Below are positions 1-8,260 of a stretch of DNA of 37,904 nt, one piece after another (within the stretch, counting starts at the first letter, position 1; the number at the start of each line of letters is the position of its first letter). The position numbers and the translations under genes are program-made. The DNA is from Claveliimonas sp964652805 (GTDB taxonomy: Bacteria > Bacillota > Clostridia > Lachnospirales > Lachnospiraceae). Below the pieces are notes generated by a model. That model was given only the letters and a program-made list of their open reading frames with translations. It was not told the DNA's origin and made no database searches. The stretch lies in assembly GCA_964652805.1 (NCBI GenBank), contig CAZZBJ010000007.1, positions 1 to 37,904 on the forward strand, given 5' to 3'.

Positions 1-1
1 T

Positions 2-496
2 GTCAGCTTGCCGGTAATGCGGGAGGCGGTGGCCATTCAGATGACCTGGGTGGGAGCTCCCACCATCTACTACGGCGACGAGGCGGGCCTGTGCGGATTT
101 ACAGACCCGGACAGCCGCAGGACCTATCCCTGGGGCAGAGAGAACAAAGAGCTGATCGAGTACCACAGGGAGCTGATCCGCATACACAAGAACTACGAGG
201 TGTTCCGGACCGGGTCTATCCAGTGGCTTGTGAAGCAGGACAATGTGCTGGCATACGGTCGGTTTGACGACACAGACCAGTTCGTTATCGTCATCAATCA
301 CAGCAGCGAGCTGCGGGAGGTGCGGGTGCCGGTGTGGGTGATCGGCGTGCCCGTGAAGAGCAGTATGCGCAGGCTGATTTACTCTTACGAGGGGGGCTAC
401 ACCATGGAGTTCGACGAGATCCACGTCATCGACGGAGAGATCGTGGTGAACATGGGAAGTCACTCCGTGCTGATCGCAAAGAATAAGAAATTTTGA
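2..496 (+). CDS. GH13 alpha-amylase-family glycosidase, C-terminal part (5' end outside window)
   Basis: The reading frame is open from the first bases of the window, so the gene starts upstream and only about 164 C-terminal residues are visible. The segment GAPTIYYGDEAGL, followed by DPDSRRTYPW, is the hallmark end of the GH13 barrel in neopullulanase/cyclomaltodextrinase-type enzymes. The catalytic Asp and Glu would lie upstream and cannot be checked. The remaining ~100 residues form the usual C-terminal beta-sandwich. The likely role is hydrolysis of alpha-1,4 (and perhaps alpha-1,6) glucans or maltodextrins. The gene ends with TGA at 494-496. Family assignment is firm; the exact substrate is not determinable. 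Confidence 0.9.
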   Translation, partial: VSLPVMREAVAIQMTWVGAPTIYYGDEAGLCGFTDPDSRRTYPWGRENKELIEYHRELIRIHKNYEVFRTGSIQWLVKQDNVLAYGRFDDTDQFVIVINHSSELREVRVPVWVIGVPVKSSMRRLIYSYEGGYTMEFDEIHVIDGEIVVNMGSHSVLIAKNKKF

Positions 497-613
497 TGAA
501 AAAGAGCTGTCCGCCAGTCATACACTGAGGTTCAGCTCCTGAAAGTTTTCTGGGTTTTATGCCGAAAGTGGAGGACCATTGTGTTCCTCACAGTCTATCC
601 AGGCGTCAGGCGG

Positions 614-1654
614 TTATGTCCCCGCAGGCGCCTGGTAGCGGGAGAGATCCAGATGTTCCAGATCCGGTCCTTGCTGGAAATAGTCTTCTCCTAGATATAG
701 CCCGAGTACAGTGATAAGCGCCTCCAGGCGGGGGGTAGGAACGGCAAGCTTTTTTCCCAAGTGGACACAGGGGACTAGGCCATAGGGCAAGTCCTCGGTG
801 AAGTATCGGTGCTGTAGGGTCTGAGGGCCTTTGGTGACTCCGTAGGCGGGCGTGCGATGGAATACCTCGTAGAGACTGGAGCGGGACTCCGGCCAGAAGG
901 AGTTGAGCAGCTCCAATTGTGTGGTGGCGGGTACGCCGCAGGCCTGGGCCACGGCCATCCGCTCCTGATCGATGGCCGCTATTGTCCGTGTCACTCCATG
1001 GGTCGCGCCGGTGCCAAAGAGAAGAAAATCTTCCCCGTTGTCAATCCGGGTCAGGTTGAACAGGGCAAGGGGACCGTGAGCCATCGGGTTTGCATTGTTT
1101 AAGGAGGTCTCCAGTACGCTGGAGGCAGGGAAAAACTGGGGGAAGAGAGGGGTGAGGCGGGAAAGGAGCCGCCCTGTGTCCTCTGGGCGGACACAGGCGA
1201 GGACAACATGCTGTTTGATAGTCTTCAGATACACCGACTCGGGGGTTGGGGAGTTGCAGAGAATTAACTGACCGGAGGTCTCGGCGATAAGGCAGTCCTG
1301 CTCTGCTGCCTCCGCCCCCAGTTCCAGGTCAAACTCTACCGCGCCCCAGCAGCAGTTTGTTACCAGGATACTTTGTCTTTGACGCAGCAGACCCCGCAGG
1401 TGGGTGGCCAGAGGGCGATGGCCATCGGCGGTAGTACAGACCAATAGTATATCACTGTCCGCTGCCTGGGCCAGATTTGTGGTTATTGGTACTTGGTAAC
1501 GCCCCTCCACCGCACCACTGGCTTGAATCCCGTCTTGAAGGGGAGTCAGACGGGCCGGGTTTCGGTCATAGAGGATTACTTCTTGGCGCAGTGCGGACAG
1601 CAGTGCGCTGTATGCCTTTCCTGTATTGCCTGCTCCTAGGATGCCAAATTTCAT
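614..1654 (-). CDS. NAD/NADP octopine/nopaline (opine) dehydrogenase family protein
   Basis: A 346-residue protein beginning MKFGILGAGNTGKAYSALL, an N-terminal Rossmann fold with the dinucleotide motif GAGNTG at residues 7-12. The C-terminal half carries NANPMAHGPLALFNLTRID near residue 187, typical of the octopine-dehydrogenase C-terminal domain. Enzymes of this family reversibly join or split an amino acid and a 2-oxo acid by reductive amination with NAD(P)H, and relatives act on other secondary amines. The start has a strong AGGAGGG ribosome binding site. It is divergent from the M24 gene across a 405-bp gap, so it may share regulation with the plus-strand island operon. Its true substrate is unknown. 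Ketopantoate-reductase-like proteins are a less likely alternative because the C-terminal domain matches opine enzymes better. Confidence 0.82.
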   Translation of the reverse strand: MKFGILGAGNTGKAYSALLSALRQEVILYDRNPARLTPLQDGIQASGAVEGRYQVPITTNLAQAADSDILLVCTTADGHRPLATHLRGLLRQRQSILVTNCCWGAVEFDLELGAEAAEQDCLIAETSGQLILCNSPTPESVYLKTIKQHVVLACVRPEDTGRLLSRLTPLFPQFFPASSVLETSLNNANPMAHGPLALFNLTRIDNGEDFLLFGTGATHGVTRTIAAIDQERMAVAQACGVPATTQLELLNSFWPESRSSLYEVFHRTPAYGVTKGPQTLQHRYFTEDLPYGLVPCVHLGKKLAVPTPRLEALITVLGLYLGEDYFQQGPDLEHLDLSRYQAPAGT

Positions 1655-1882
1655 AAATAGACCCTCCTATCTCTATGTTGATTTCTTGTCTGACCTCTGG
1701 CATTAAGGCAGAGGAGTCTATAGAAGAATCGAATAGTGGAACTCATCCGCCCAAGTAGAAATCTTACATCTTTAATCTAATTAGAACATAAACTAAATCA
1801 GATTGCAACCAGTGCGCATTTTGGATCCCAAAGAAAAAAATAAATAGTTGTCTGTTCCCCGCTTTTTCTGTTGGACAGGTTA

Positions 1883-1910
1883 TTATCATTGTATTACAAT
1901 AAAATATAAT
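1883..1910 (+). promoter_or_regulatory. sigma-A-type promoter for the M24/URO-D/cysteine-desulfidase operon
   Basis: TTATCA at 1883-1888 and a consensus TATAAT at 1905-1910 are separated by 16 bp. It lies 150 bp upstream of the M24 start, leaving a fairly long 5' leader. The spacer contains a perfect dyad (listed separately), which suggests repression or regulator control. Confidence 0.55.
1888..1900. promoter_or_regulatory. 13-bp palindromic operator candidate ATTGTATTACAAT in promoter spacer
   Basis: ATTGTA and TACAAT are perfect 6-bp inverted arms around a single T. The dyad sits exactly between the -35 and -10 boxes, where a dimeric repressor would block RNA polymerase. No cognate regulator gene is recognisable in the island, so the binding protein is unknown. 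Confidence 0.4.
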
Positions 1911-2059
1911 ATAAATGATATCATGAGGAGGAAATGCTGTGTTGATTTGGCTCTTTCTCCCGGATCTAACAACTTTGTTACTTTTATATTTATATTTCGG
2001 CCTACAGCGATTAAAACCGTGTAACTATTATAAAAATTTCATCACAGGAGGTTTTTTGT

Positions 2060-3271
2060 ATGGATGTACTGCAAGAGAAGCGCTCCAATTCGGAACTGCG
2101 GGGTTATGTGAAGGAGCGGATCCGCCGGATGCGGGAGTGCATGGATGCGAAGGGCGTGGATGTGTCCATTCTGCTGCGCCCAGAGAATGTGTTCTATTTC
2201 AGTAACTTCAACCCCATTATCATCAGCCATGTCCCCTATTTTATTATCACAAAAGACGATGCGTTTTTGTTGGTCCACAGCATCCGCCATGATCATGCGG
2301 TGAACGAGGGTGCGGTGGATCGGGTGTTGTGCTATGGCAAATGGGGAGCCACTCAAGCCATTGCGATAGATGCCATGGACGCCATGCGGGAACTGTTGGG
2401 GGGTGAACCCCTTACCGTGGGCGTGGAAGGTGACTACGCCAGTATGAATTTCTTGAATCAACTGAAGACCAAGCTCCGTGTAAAGACGTATGTAGATGTG
2501 TCTCAGGATGCCGTGGAACTGCGGTTGATCAAGGATCCGCATGAGATTAAAATGTGTCGGATCTCCGGCGAGCTGGTCGACCTGGGAGTTACCCGGGCCA
2601 TCCAGGCTCTTGAGGAAGGAGCCAGTGAGGCCCGCGCCGCTACTGAGGGGCAGTATGCCATGCGTTTGCGCTGGCATGAGAAGTACCAGCAGTACGAGGT
2701 TTCCGGCTTCTCCAATTCGGAAACGGCGGATATTGACACGTTGGTGGTTTGGTGCATGTCTAATGAGCGGCTCAACTATGGCTGTGATTGCCCTACTGGT
2801 TATGTGCCCATGCCCGGCGACCTGACCATGCCCATGAGCTGGGCCCGGATTGGGGGCTATAATGTGGAAAATGAGCGTACCGTCATTGTGGATCACGTAA
2901 ATGAGGAGCGTGTTCGAGCCTATGACGCCATGTTGCGAGCGCGGGACAGCATTTTCCAGATGCTCCGCCCCGGCACGATTTTTGAGGATCTGTACTTTGC
3001 CGCTATGAAAGAATATGAAGATGCGGGATTCGGATCCATCTTGCCCGGACGTTGTGGCCATGGTATGGGTCTGTCCACCCACGAGTTCCCCTCAGTTACC
3101 AAGGGGAACAAAGCGGTCCTAGCCCCCGGCATGATTCTGACTGTGGAGCCCGGTCTGATGAGCGCCCAATTGGGTGCGGTGCGCCATAGCGATACAGTTT
3201 TGATCACTGAGGATGGCTTTGAGTTTCTGACCCAGTCCTCCCGGGATAAGATTATCATCAAAAAACAATAA
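2060..3271 (+). CDS. M24-family creatinase-like hydrolase (metal ligands mostly lost)
   Basis: A 403-residue protein with a creatinase N-terminal domain (about 1-155) and a pita-bread M24 domain. Visible motifs are GHGMGLSTHE (His334), VEPG (Glu363) and LGAVRHSDTVLIT. Aligning by eye to aminopeptidase P/methionine aminopeptidase, the five metal ligands Asp, Asp, His, Glu, Glu become Met259, Glu270, His334, Glu363 and His376, so three are replaced. This resembles creatinase and ectoine-hydrolase-type members, which cleave C-N bonds without metal, rather than a true Xaa-Pro peptidase. The start has a strong ACAGGAGG site. It is the first gene of the plus-strand island operon. An amidino- or N-methyl-type substrate is an inference; the exact reaction is unknown. 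Confidence 0.85.
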   Translation: MDVLQEKRSNSELRGYVKERIRRMRECMDAKGVDVSILLRPENVFYFSNFNPIIISHVPYFIITKDDAFLLVHSIRHDHAVNEGAVDRVLCYGKWGATQAIAIDAMDAMRELLGGEPLTVGVEGDYASMNFLNQLKTKLRVKTYVDVSQDAVELRLIKDPHEIKMCRISGELVDLGVTRAIQALEEGASEARAATEGQYAMRLRWHEKYQQYEVSGFSNSETADIDTLVVWCMSNERLNYGCDCPTGYVPMPGDLTMPMSWARIGGYNVENERTVIVDHVNEERVRAYDAMLRARDSIFQMLRPGTIFEDLYFAAMKEYEDAGFGSILPGRCGHGMGLSTHEFPSVTKGNKAVLAPGMILTVEPGLMSAQLGAVRHSDTVLITEDGFEFLTQSSRDKIIIKKQ

Positions 3272-3297
3272 AACCAACCACCAATCAAAAGAATACC

Positions 3298-3320
3298 GAC
3301 TCCATCGGAAAGACGGAGTC
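3298..3320 (+). other. small intergenic hairpin
   Basis: GACTCC and GGAGTC form a 6-bp stem between the M24 and URO-D-like genes. No T-run follows, so it is more likely an mRNA processing or stability element than a terminator. Confidence 0.3.
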
Positions 3321-3340
3321 TGGAGAGGAGTTGTTAACTT

Positions 3341-4345
3341 ATGACGAAAAAAGAACGCATTCAGGCCGCGATCCGAGGGGAAAAACCAGACAGGATGCCC
3401 TACTCTTTCTGGAGTCATATGCCGGGCACCGATCTGGATCCAGAGGCCATCTCCCAGAAGACATATGAATTTTATAAGAAGTACGACTTTGACTTTGTCA
3501 AGACCATGAACAACGGCATGTATCCCATTGAGGACTTTGGGTGCACTGTAGACTACTCAGAGATTGTCAAGGGTGGCGTGGCAAAGGTGGTCAGCACCCC
3601 TATCGCTGACCCAGAGGATTGGCACAAGTTGACGGTGTGCCCCTGTACTCAGGGTAGCAATGCTCGAGAACTACGCCATCTGCAGCTGGTTCTGGACAAG
3701 TTGAAAGGGGAAGAGGTCCCCGTCGTCTTTACCGTGTTCACTCCCATTACCATTGCCGACAAGATCTGTGGTGGGAAATTGTTCTCCTACATTCGGGAGG
3801 GACATGGAGAAGACGTGAAGGCGGCGTTGGAGGTTATCGCCGAGACCACCGCCCAGATGGCATCAGCAGCCATCGAGATGGGAGCCGACGGGATTTTCTA
3901 TGCCTCTCAAATGAGCAGTTATGATAAGTGCACCGAGGCGGAGTACCGGGAGTATGGTACGCCCTATGACCTGCGGGTGCTGGAGGCCGCTGGGAAGGGC
4001 TGGATGAACACGATCCACTGCCATGGCAATAACATCATGTTTCAAATTCTCAAAGGCTATCCAGTGCAGATTTTTAACTGGCACGTCTGGGAGACGCTGC
4101 CTGCGTTAGACGAGGCCTATGCCCTGACTGGAAAGTGCCTGATGGGTGGTCTGAACCGCACTGACATCACCCAGAGTAACCGGGGCGCCATTCAGAACCA
4201 GATTTACGAGTGCTTCAAGTTGCTGGGCGGGCGGAACCAGATTTTGACTCCGGGATGTGTTATCCGCTATCCCCTAGATGATGAGATGCTCTCCTTTATC
4301 GGAAAGATCCGAAATGAAATAGAGGCAGTATTTGATCGTTCTTGA
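3341..4345 (+). CDS. uroporphyrinogen decarboxylase-family (URO-D/MtaA-like) protein
   Basis: A 334-residue TIM-barrel protein whose N-terminus (TKKERIQAAIRGEKPDRMPYSFW) and GADGIFYASQ segment are typical of the URO-D superfamily. This superfamily contains heme-pathway HemE but also corrinoid methyltransferases (MtaA, MtbA, CmuA). The context has no other heme genes, and the neighbours are catabolic, so a methyl-transfer or decarboxylation step in breakdown of a small molecule is more likely than heme synthesis. The segment NTIHCHGNN near residues 225-233 offers His and Cys residues that could bind zinc as in methyltransferases, but this is inference. No corrinoid-binding protein gene is in the window. 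It follows the M24 gene by 69 bp and has a GAGAGGAG ribosome binding site. Confidence 0.82.
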   Translation: MTKKERIQAAIRGEKPDRMPYSFWSHMPGTDLDPEAISQKTYEFYKKYDFDFVKTMNNGMYPIEDFGCTVDYSEIVKGGVAKVVSTPIADPEDWHKLTVCPCTQGSNARELRHLQLVLDKLKGEEVPVVFTVFTPITIADKICGGKLFSYIREGHGEDVKAALEVIAETTAQMASAAIEMGADGIFYASQMSSYDKCTEAEYREYGTPYDLRVLEAAGKGWMNTIHCHGNNIMFQILKGYPVQIFNWHVWETLPALDEAYALTGKCLMGGLNRTDITQSNRGAIQNQIYECFKLLGGRNQILTPGCVIRYPLDDEMLSFIGKIRNEIEAVFDRS

Positions 4346-4505
4346 CATTGCTGAATATACCCTGGGTGGGTAACTTGTATCCAGTTGGAATATGATTGCT
4401 CAGTGCCTGCCGTGAAATGAACAGCTAACTAGCCGTCCAGGTAAAGGTGCGCTCTTTTGCCGTAACTAAAACCGAAAACCTACTTCAGATGGGAGTCAAA
4501 ATATC

Positions 4506-5819
4506 ATGAATCAAGTCTTATATCAAAATCATCTTGAAATTTTAAAGAAAGAACTGTTGGTGGCTCTGGGCTGTACCGAGCCCATCGCCATTGCTTACGC
4601 TGGCGCCAAGGCGCGTCAGATGCTGGGTGAGATGCCTGAGCGTTGCGTGGTCAAATGCAGCGGAAATATCATCAAAAATGTAAAGGGCGTCATTGTCCCT
4701 AATTCCGGCGGGATGAGGGGCATTGATGTGGCGGCCACCCTGGGCATTGTGGGCGGTGATCCGGAGCGGGAGCTGGCCGTGCTGGAGACCGTGACACCGG
4801 AGGATATCCGGGTCGCTCAAAAGCTGGTGCGACAGGGTTTTTGTACCTGTGAGCTGGTGGAGGGGGTGGACAGTCTTTATATTGTGGTGGAGTTGGAAGG
4901 GGGTGGACATACCGACAAAATCGAGATCCAAGAGCACCACAATAACATTACCTATATGGAGCTGGATGGGAAAATCCTGCTAGATCGTCGCCCTGACCCC
5001 AATCAGAAGAAAAAGAAGACGGGAGCGGATCGGATGCTCCTCAACGTGGAAAATATACTGGAATTTGCCGATGCGGTGCGCATGGAAGACGTGGAGGCGT
5101 TGATCGGCCGACAGATTGCCTATAATACCGCCATCTCCGACGAGGGGCTGAAGGGGAAATATGGTGTGAAGATTGGTCGTATCCTGATGGAGAACGCCCA
5201 GAGTGTCAGTGGTCTAAATCGGGTCCGGCTGCGGGCCCGAGCTGCTGCGGCTGCGGGCAGTGATGCCCGGATGGGCGGTTGTTCCCTGCCAGTGGTGGTC
5301 AACAGCGGCAGTGGGAACCAAGGCATCACCGTGACTATGCCCGTTGTGGTTTATGCCGGGGAATGGAATGTGGACCGGGATTTGTGCTACCGTGCCCTGG
5401 TGCTGAGTAATCTGATCAGCGTCCACCAGAAGAAGTATATCGGTAGTCTCAGCGCCTACTGTGGAGCCACCAGTGCCGCCATTGGGGCGGCCTGTGGCGT
5501 AGCCTATATGATGCTCAAGCGGAGGGGAGAGCAGGAGTGTATCTATCAGATTCTGTGCGATACTATCACCAATAGCATCGGAACTCTGGGTGGTATGGTA
5601 TGCGACGGGGCCAAGGCCAGCTGTGCGGCCAAAATTGGCTTAGCGGTAGAGAACGCCCTGATGGCTCTGGAGCTGAGTCTGGAGGGTAATGTATTTCAGC
5701 CCGGCGAGGGCATGACCATGGAAAATCCAGAAGACACGATCGCGGCGGTAGGCCGTATGGGCCGGGTGGGCATGAAGAGCACTGACGTGGAGATACTGAA
5801 CATCATGCTGGGGAACTGA
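4506..5819 (+). CDS. L-cysteine desulfidase-family protein (CdsB/UPF0597, serine-dehydratase-alpha-like)
   Basis: A 437-residue protein with LGCTEPIAIAYA at residues 21-32 (Cys23) and GGMVCDGAKASC at 362-373 (Cys366 and Cys373, seven apart), matching the [4Fe-4S]-binding pattern of archaeal L-cysteine desulfidase. A further candidate cluster ligand is Cys319 or Cys330. The family converts L-cysteine to pyruvate, ammonia and sulfide, and is related to the alpha chain of iron-sulfur serine dehydratase. A 160-bp gap separates it from the URO-D-like gene but orientation and composition match, so it is likely in the same transcript. In this cluster it may act on a cysteine- or serine-like product released by the upstream enzymes; that link is inferred. 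Confidence 0.88.
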   Translation: MNQVLYQNHLEILKKELLVALGCTEPIAIAYAGAKARQMLGEMPERCVVKCSGNIIKNVKGVIVPNSGGMRGIDVAATLGIVGGDPERELAVLETVTPEDIRVAQKLVRQGFCTCELVEGVDSLYIVVELEGGGHTDKIEIQEHHNNITYMELDGKILLDRRPDPNQKKKKTGADRMLLNVENILEFADAVRMEDVEALIGRQIAYNTAISDEGLKGKYGVKIGRILMENAQSVSGLNRVRLRARAAAAAGSDARMGGCSLPVVVNSGSGNQGITVTMPVVVYAGEWNVDRDLCYRALVLSNLISVHQKKYIGSLSAYCGATSAAIGAACGVAYMMLKRRGEQECIYQILCDTITNSIGTLGGMVCDGAKASCAAKIGLAVENALMALELSLEGNVFQPGEGMTMENPEDTIAAVGRMGRVGMKSTDVEILNIMLGN

Positions 5820-5918
5820 ATCTTTCCTGGGGAAAAGGCATGCTGCAAGAGAAGTGAGGAGATTGCGGAACTGCGGGTTATTATTATTTACGAGAGGGCG
5901 TGTACTTTGAAACGCCAG

Positions 5919-5950
5919 AAAATCAATATTTCTGAGATGAAAATATGTCA
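5919..5950. repeat. direct-repeat/operator element, copy A
   Basis: Shares AAAATCAATATTTC, then GAG, then GAAAATAT with copy B about 204 bp downstream, with only a few mismatches. The element is an imperfect dyad: TCAATATTT at 5923-5931 against AAATATGTCA. It looks like an upstream regulator site. Confidence 0.45.
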
Positions 5951-6122
5951 AGCATTTTTGAAAATGCCCCCAAAAAACTTTAACATTAGCCCCGGTTGAT
6001 ATGACGTTTCGTACAGCCCAGAGTAAGAGCTGCTCGATCCTTGTTTCCGGTGGGATGATTATACCATATCCGGCACATTTTTTTGTTTATGTACACTAAG
6101 ACATTATCGCAAATAGTTTATA

Positions 6123-6153
6123 AAAATCAATATTTCCGAGGCGAAAATATTGA
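6123..6153. repeat. direct-repeat/operator element, copy B overlapping -35 box
   Basis: TCAATATTT at 6127-6135 and AAATATTGA at 6145-6153 are perfect 9-bp inverted arms with a 9-bp loop. The right arm overlaps the TTGACT -35 box of the promoter for the substrate-binding-protein operon, the geometry expected of a repressor operator. Confidence 0.5.
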
Positions 6154-6178
6154 CTTTTCAACATTTCATTATTATAAT
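6150..6178 (+). promoter_or_regulatory. sigma-A promoter for the Dpp-type importer operon
   Basis: TTGACT at 6150-6155 and TATAAT at 6173-6178 with an ideal 17-bp spacer. It lies well upstream of the substrate-binding-protein gene, so the transcript would first cross the 6270-6653 reading frame. The -35 box overlaps the inverted repeat of copy B. Confidence 0.65.
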
Positions 6179-6269
6179 ATCTTATAACTTTGTCATTTCT
6201 GTTGTTCGGGGGCGTCAAAGGGGATTTGTTCGGTATCGTTGCCTGGTAGTTTAAAGCACCTCCCTGACA

Positions 6270-6653
6270 GTGAAGGAGTCTTTGGTAGCCAAGTACATCT
6301 TTTTGAAGCGCTTCAATTTTGTGTGCTATGTCTCCATCAGCGAACTGGACTATAGCCGCCGCGTCAACGACGCCATAGTTTCCAGTGCTAGCAAGACGCT
6401 GGAATATCCCTCTTTTCCGGCATTGCAAAGAGAAGTCTGCTCCTTTGTCTTAGAGCATGTTGGAGAAAAATTCATAGGAGACGATCTGGTCTGCCGCAGA
6501 CTTATTATGGATAGTCGTGTCACCAAGTACTTGGGTGCGTCAGCGCTTATTCTGTCCAAAATAGCAACGGAAAGGACTGTTGAATGGGATTTCTCTTCTT
6601 CGGAGGGTTATCTGCATATTCAGAAAATAAGTGATAGGAGGAAAGGTATATGA
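6270..6653 (+). CDS. hypothetical protein or decayed gene fragment
   Basis: An uninterrupted 127-codon frame whose codon choice resembles that of the surrounding island genes. Its TGA overlaps the ATG of the following lipoprotein gene in an ATGA arrangement, which favours real coding and translational coupling. Against this, the GTG start has no ribosome binding site, the frame is closed by TAA at 6252, and no known family is recognised. No membrane segment or signal peptide is obvious. It may be the C-terminal remnant of a regulator, which would fit its position inside the operon leader, but this is a guess. Confidence 0.4.
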   Translation: MKESLVAKYIFLKRFNFVCYVSISELDYSRRVNDAIVSSASKTLEYPSFPALQREVCSFVLEHVGEKFIGDDLVCRRLIMDSRVTKYLGASALILSKIATERTVEWDFSSSEGYLHIQKISDRRKGI

Positions 6654-8191
6654 AAAAAATTTTATCTCTTGCCCTTAGCCTTGTGCTCAGCCTGGGCCTG
6701 CTTAGCGCCTGCGGTAGTGAGAGCAGCAGTGAGAGCAGCAGCGAGAGCAGCGAAGAGCTGAAGACCGTCACCTGGGCCAACAGCAGCGACATCTCTGGAC
6801 TGGATCCCAGAAATGGTACTTCCACCATTACTGCCAGTATTTTGGCTTCCCTGTACAGCACCTTGGTCAAGACCGATCCTACGGGTCAGATCGTGTGCGA
6901 CGCGGCGGAGAGTTATGAACAGGTGGATGATACGACCTGGTACTTCACGCTACGGCAGGATGTGTACTTCACCAATGGGGATCAGATGACTGCCAACGAC
7001 GTGGCCTATACCATCAACAGCCTGAGGGATTCGGAGGCAAGCTACTCTTTGTCTGGGGATTTTTCCTTTATGCAGGTGGAGGTACTTGGAGATTTTGAGT
7101 TCAATATCATCACCGATTATGCTTTCCCAACCCTACCTCTGCGGCTGAACTATATCAAGATTATTCCTGCCGATTATGTGGAGGAAGTGGGAGACGAGGG
7201 CTTTGCTGAGGCACCCATCGGCTCCGGTCCTTTCAAGTTTGTCTCTTGGACCAAGGATCAGAGTGTGGTGCTGGAGAAGAATCCTGACTATTACGGAGAT
7301 GTGCCCGAGATTGATCAGTTGATTTTTGAGGTGATTCCTGAGGCTGCCGACCGGGTGGCGGCTCTTCAGAGTGGAGAGGTGGATATTATCTGCAACATAC
7401 CCACTTCCCAGGCTGAGTATCTTGAGAGCTTGGACGGGATCACGGTTGTGGGACAGCCTTCTACCCGCTTAGTGTGGCTGCAGTTCAACCTGGTGGGCGA
7501 GGAGACTCCTCTAGATGATGTCCGGGTACGTCAGGCTTTCAACTATGCTGTGGATCGGGACTCTCTAATTGAAGGCGTCCTGGATGGCTATGCTGTCAAA
7601 GTGGCTTCGATCTCCACTCCTGAATATGAGGGCTATGATCCTGATGTCGAGGGCTACACCTATGATCCCGACAAAGCCCTTGAGCTGCTGGCCGAAGCCG
7701 GCTATGCCGATGGATTTTCCATCGAGTGCTCCGTTACCTCCGGCCTGCTCAACGGGACGGATGTGGTGCAGGCCATTGCCGGTCAGTTGGCTGAGGTAGG
7801 CATTGACATGACCATTACCGAGGTGGATTCTACCACTCAGCGCGAACAGATTGCCGCAGGAACCGTGGCCTCCACATTCCTCCAGGGATTAGGCGGCCCC
7901 TACAGTGACATCAACTTGATCGCTACCATTGCCTTCACTGAGGGTGCCCGGTATTGTACTTGGGTGGATCAGGAGTTTATGGATTTGGCTGCCGAAGCGG
8001 CTTCTGAGATGGATGCCGATGTCCGGAACGAATTGTACAGCCAGATGCAGCAGATGATGGTAGAGAAGGCACCGGCTCTGTGGCTATATCAGCAGGACAC
8101 TCTGTATGCTTATAATTCCGCAAAAGTTCAGGGGTGGACGGCTCGTACCGATGAGGTCGTGCTGATGGACGGCGTCACTGTGACGCAGTAA
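6650..8191 (+). CDS. ABC transporter substrate-binding lipoprotein, peptide/opine family (SBP_bac_5, DppA/OppA-like)
   Basis: A 513-residue protein with a lipoprotein signal (hydrophobic residues 4-18, lipobox LSAC with Cys21) and a Ser/Glu-rich linker, then the cluster-C SBP fold of the dipeptide/oligopeptide/nickel family. Typical motifs include WYFTLRQDVYFTNGD, GSGPFKFVSW and VRQAFNYAVDR. It would be anchored on the outer face of the membrane and deliver substrate to the permeases encoded next. The ribosome binding site is AGGAGG. A terminator-like hairpin follows at 8261, which would allow more SBP than permease. Ligand class cannot be told from sequence; members bind peptides, opines, glutathione and nickel chelates. 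The island context favours a modified amino acid or small peptide. Confidence 0.93.
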   Translation: MKKILSLALSLVLSLGLLSACGSESSSESSSESSEELKTVTWANSSDISGLDPRNGTSTITASILASLYSTLVKTDPTGQIVCDAAESYEQVDDTTWYFTLRQDVYFTNGDQMTANDVAYTINSLRDSEASYSLSGDFSFMQVEVLGDFEFNIITDYAFPTLPLRLNYIKIIPADYVEEVGDEGFAEAPIGSGPFKFVSWTKDQSVVLEKNPDYYGDVPEIDQLIFEVIPEAADRVAALQSGEVDIICNIPTSQAEYLESLDGITVVGQPSTRLVWLQFNLVGEETPLDDVRVRQAFNYAVDRDSLIEGVLDGYAVKVASISTPEYEGYDPDVEGYTYDPDKALELLAEAGYADGFSIECSVTSGLLNGTDVVQAIAGQLAEVGIDMTITEVDSTTQREQIAAGTVASTFLQGLGGPYSDINLIATIAFTEGARYCTWVDQEFMDLAAEAASEMDADVRNELYSQMQQMMVEKAPALWLYQQDTLYAYNSAKVQGWTARTDEVVLMDGVTVTQ

Positions 8192-8260
8192 GTCCAGTGT
8201 CCTGCGGGAGCAACTAAATATCTGCGGATGGTGCAGTGTTTTCATGCCTTTGGGCTCAAG

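Larger units (their letters stand above)
1655..2059. other. 405-bp divergent intergenic region between opine dehydrogenase and M24 genes
   Basis: No convincing gene is present. It holds a perfect 10-bp palindrome TCTAATTAGA at 1776-1785, a sigma-A-like promoter at 1883-1910 with an embedded palindrome, and the ribosome binding sites of the two flanking genes. A leucine-rich frame starting with GTG at 1939 runs into the M24 gene out of frame; it has a ribosome-binding-like GAGGAGGAA upstream but is judged unlikely to be a gene. Confidence 0.6.
5820..6269. other. 450-bp regulatory gap upstream of the Dpp-type importer
   Basis: No gene is supported here. The stretch is AT-rich compared with the flanking genes. 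It contains two copies of a ~31-bp element (5919-5950 and 6123-6153), a GCATTTT/AAAATGC inverted repeat just after the first copy, and a consensus promoter at 6150-6178. No clear intrinsic terminator with a T-run follows the cysteine-desulfidase gene. Confidence 0.6.

Noticed and set aside
1939..2205. Leucine-rich frame from GTG 1939 (MLIWLFLPDLTTLLLL...), a possible leader peptide
   Set aside because: It runs out of frame deep into the M24 gene, which has its own strong ribosome binding site; hydrophobic runs arise easily in AT-rich leaders. Kept only as a remark in the intergenic entry.
2042..3082. 346-codon minus-strand frame opposite the M24 gene
   Set aside because: Antisense shadow of a clearly coding gene; no family motifs and no ribosome binding site.
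5955..5970. GCATTTT/AAAATGC inverted repeat as a terminator for the cysteine-desulfidase operon
   Set aside because: No T-run follows on the plus strand, and the stem is AT-rich and weak.
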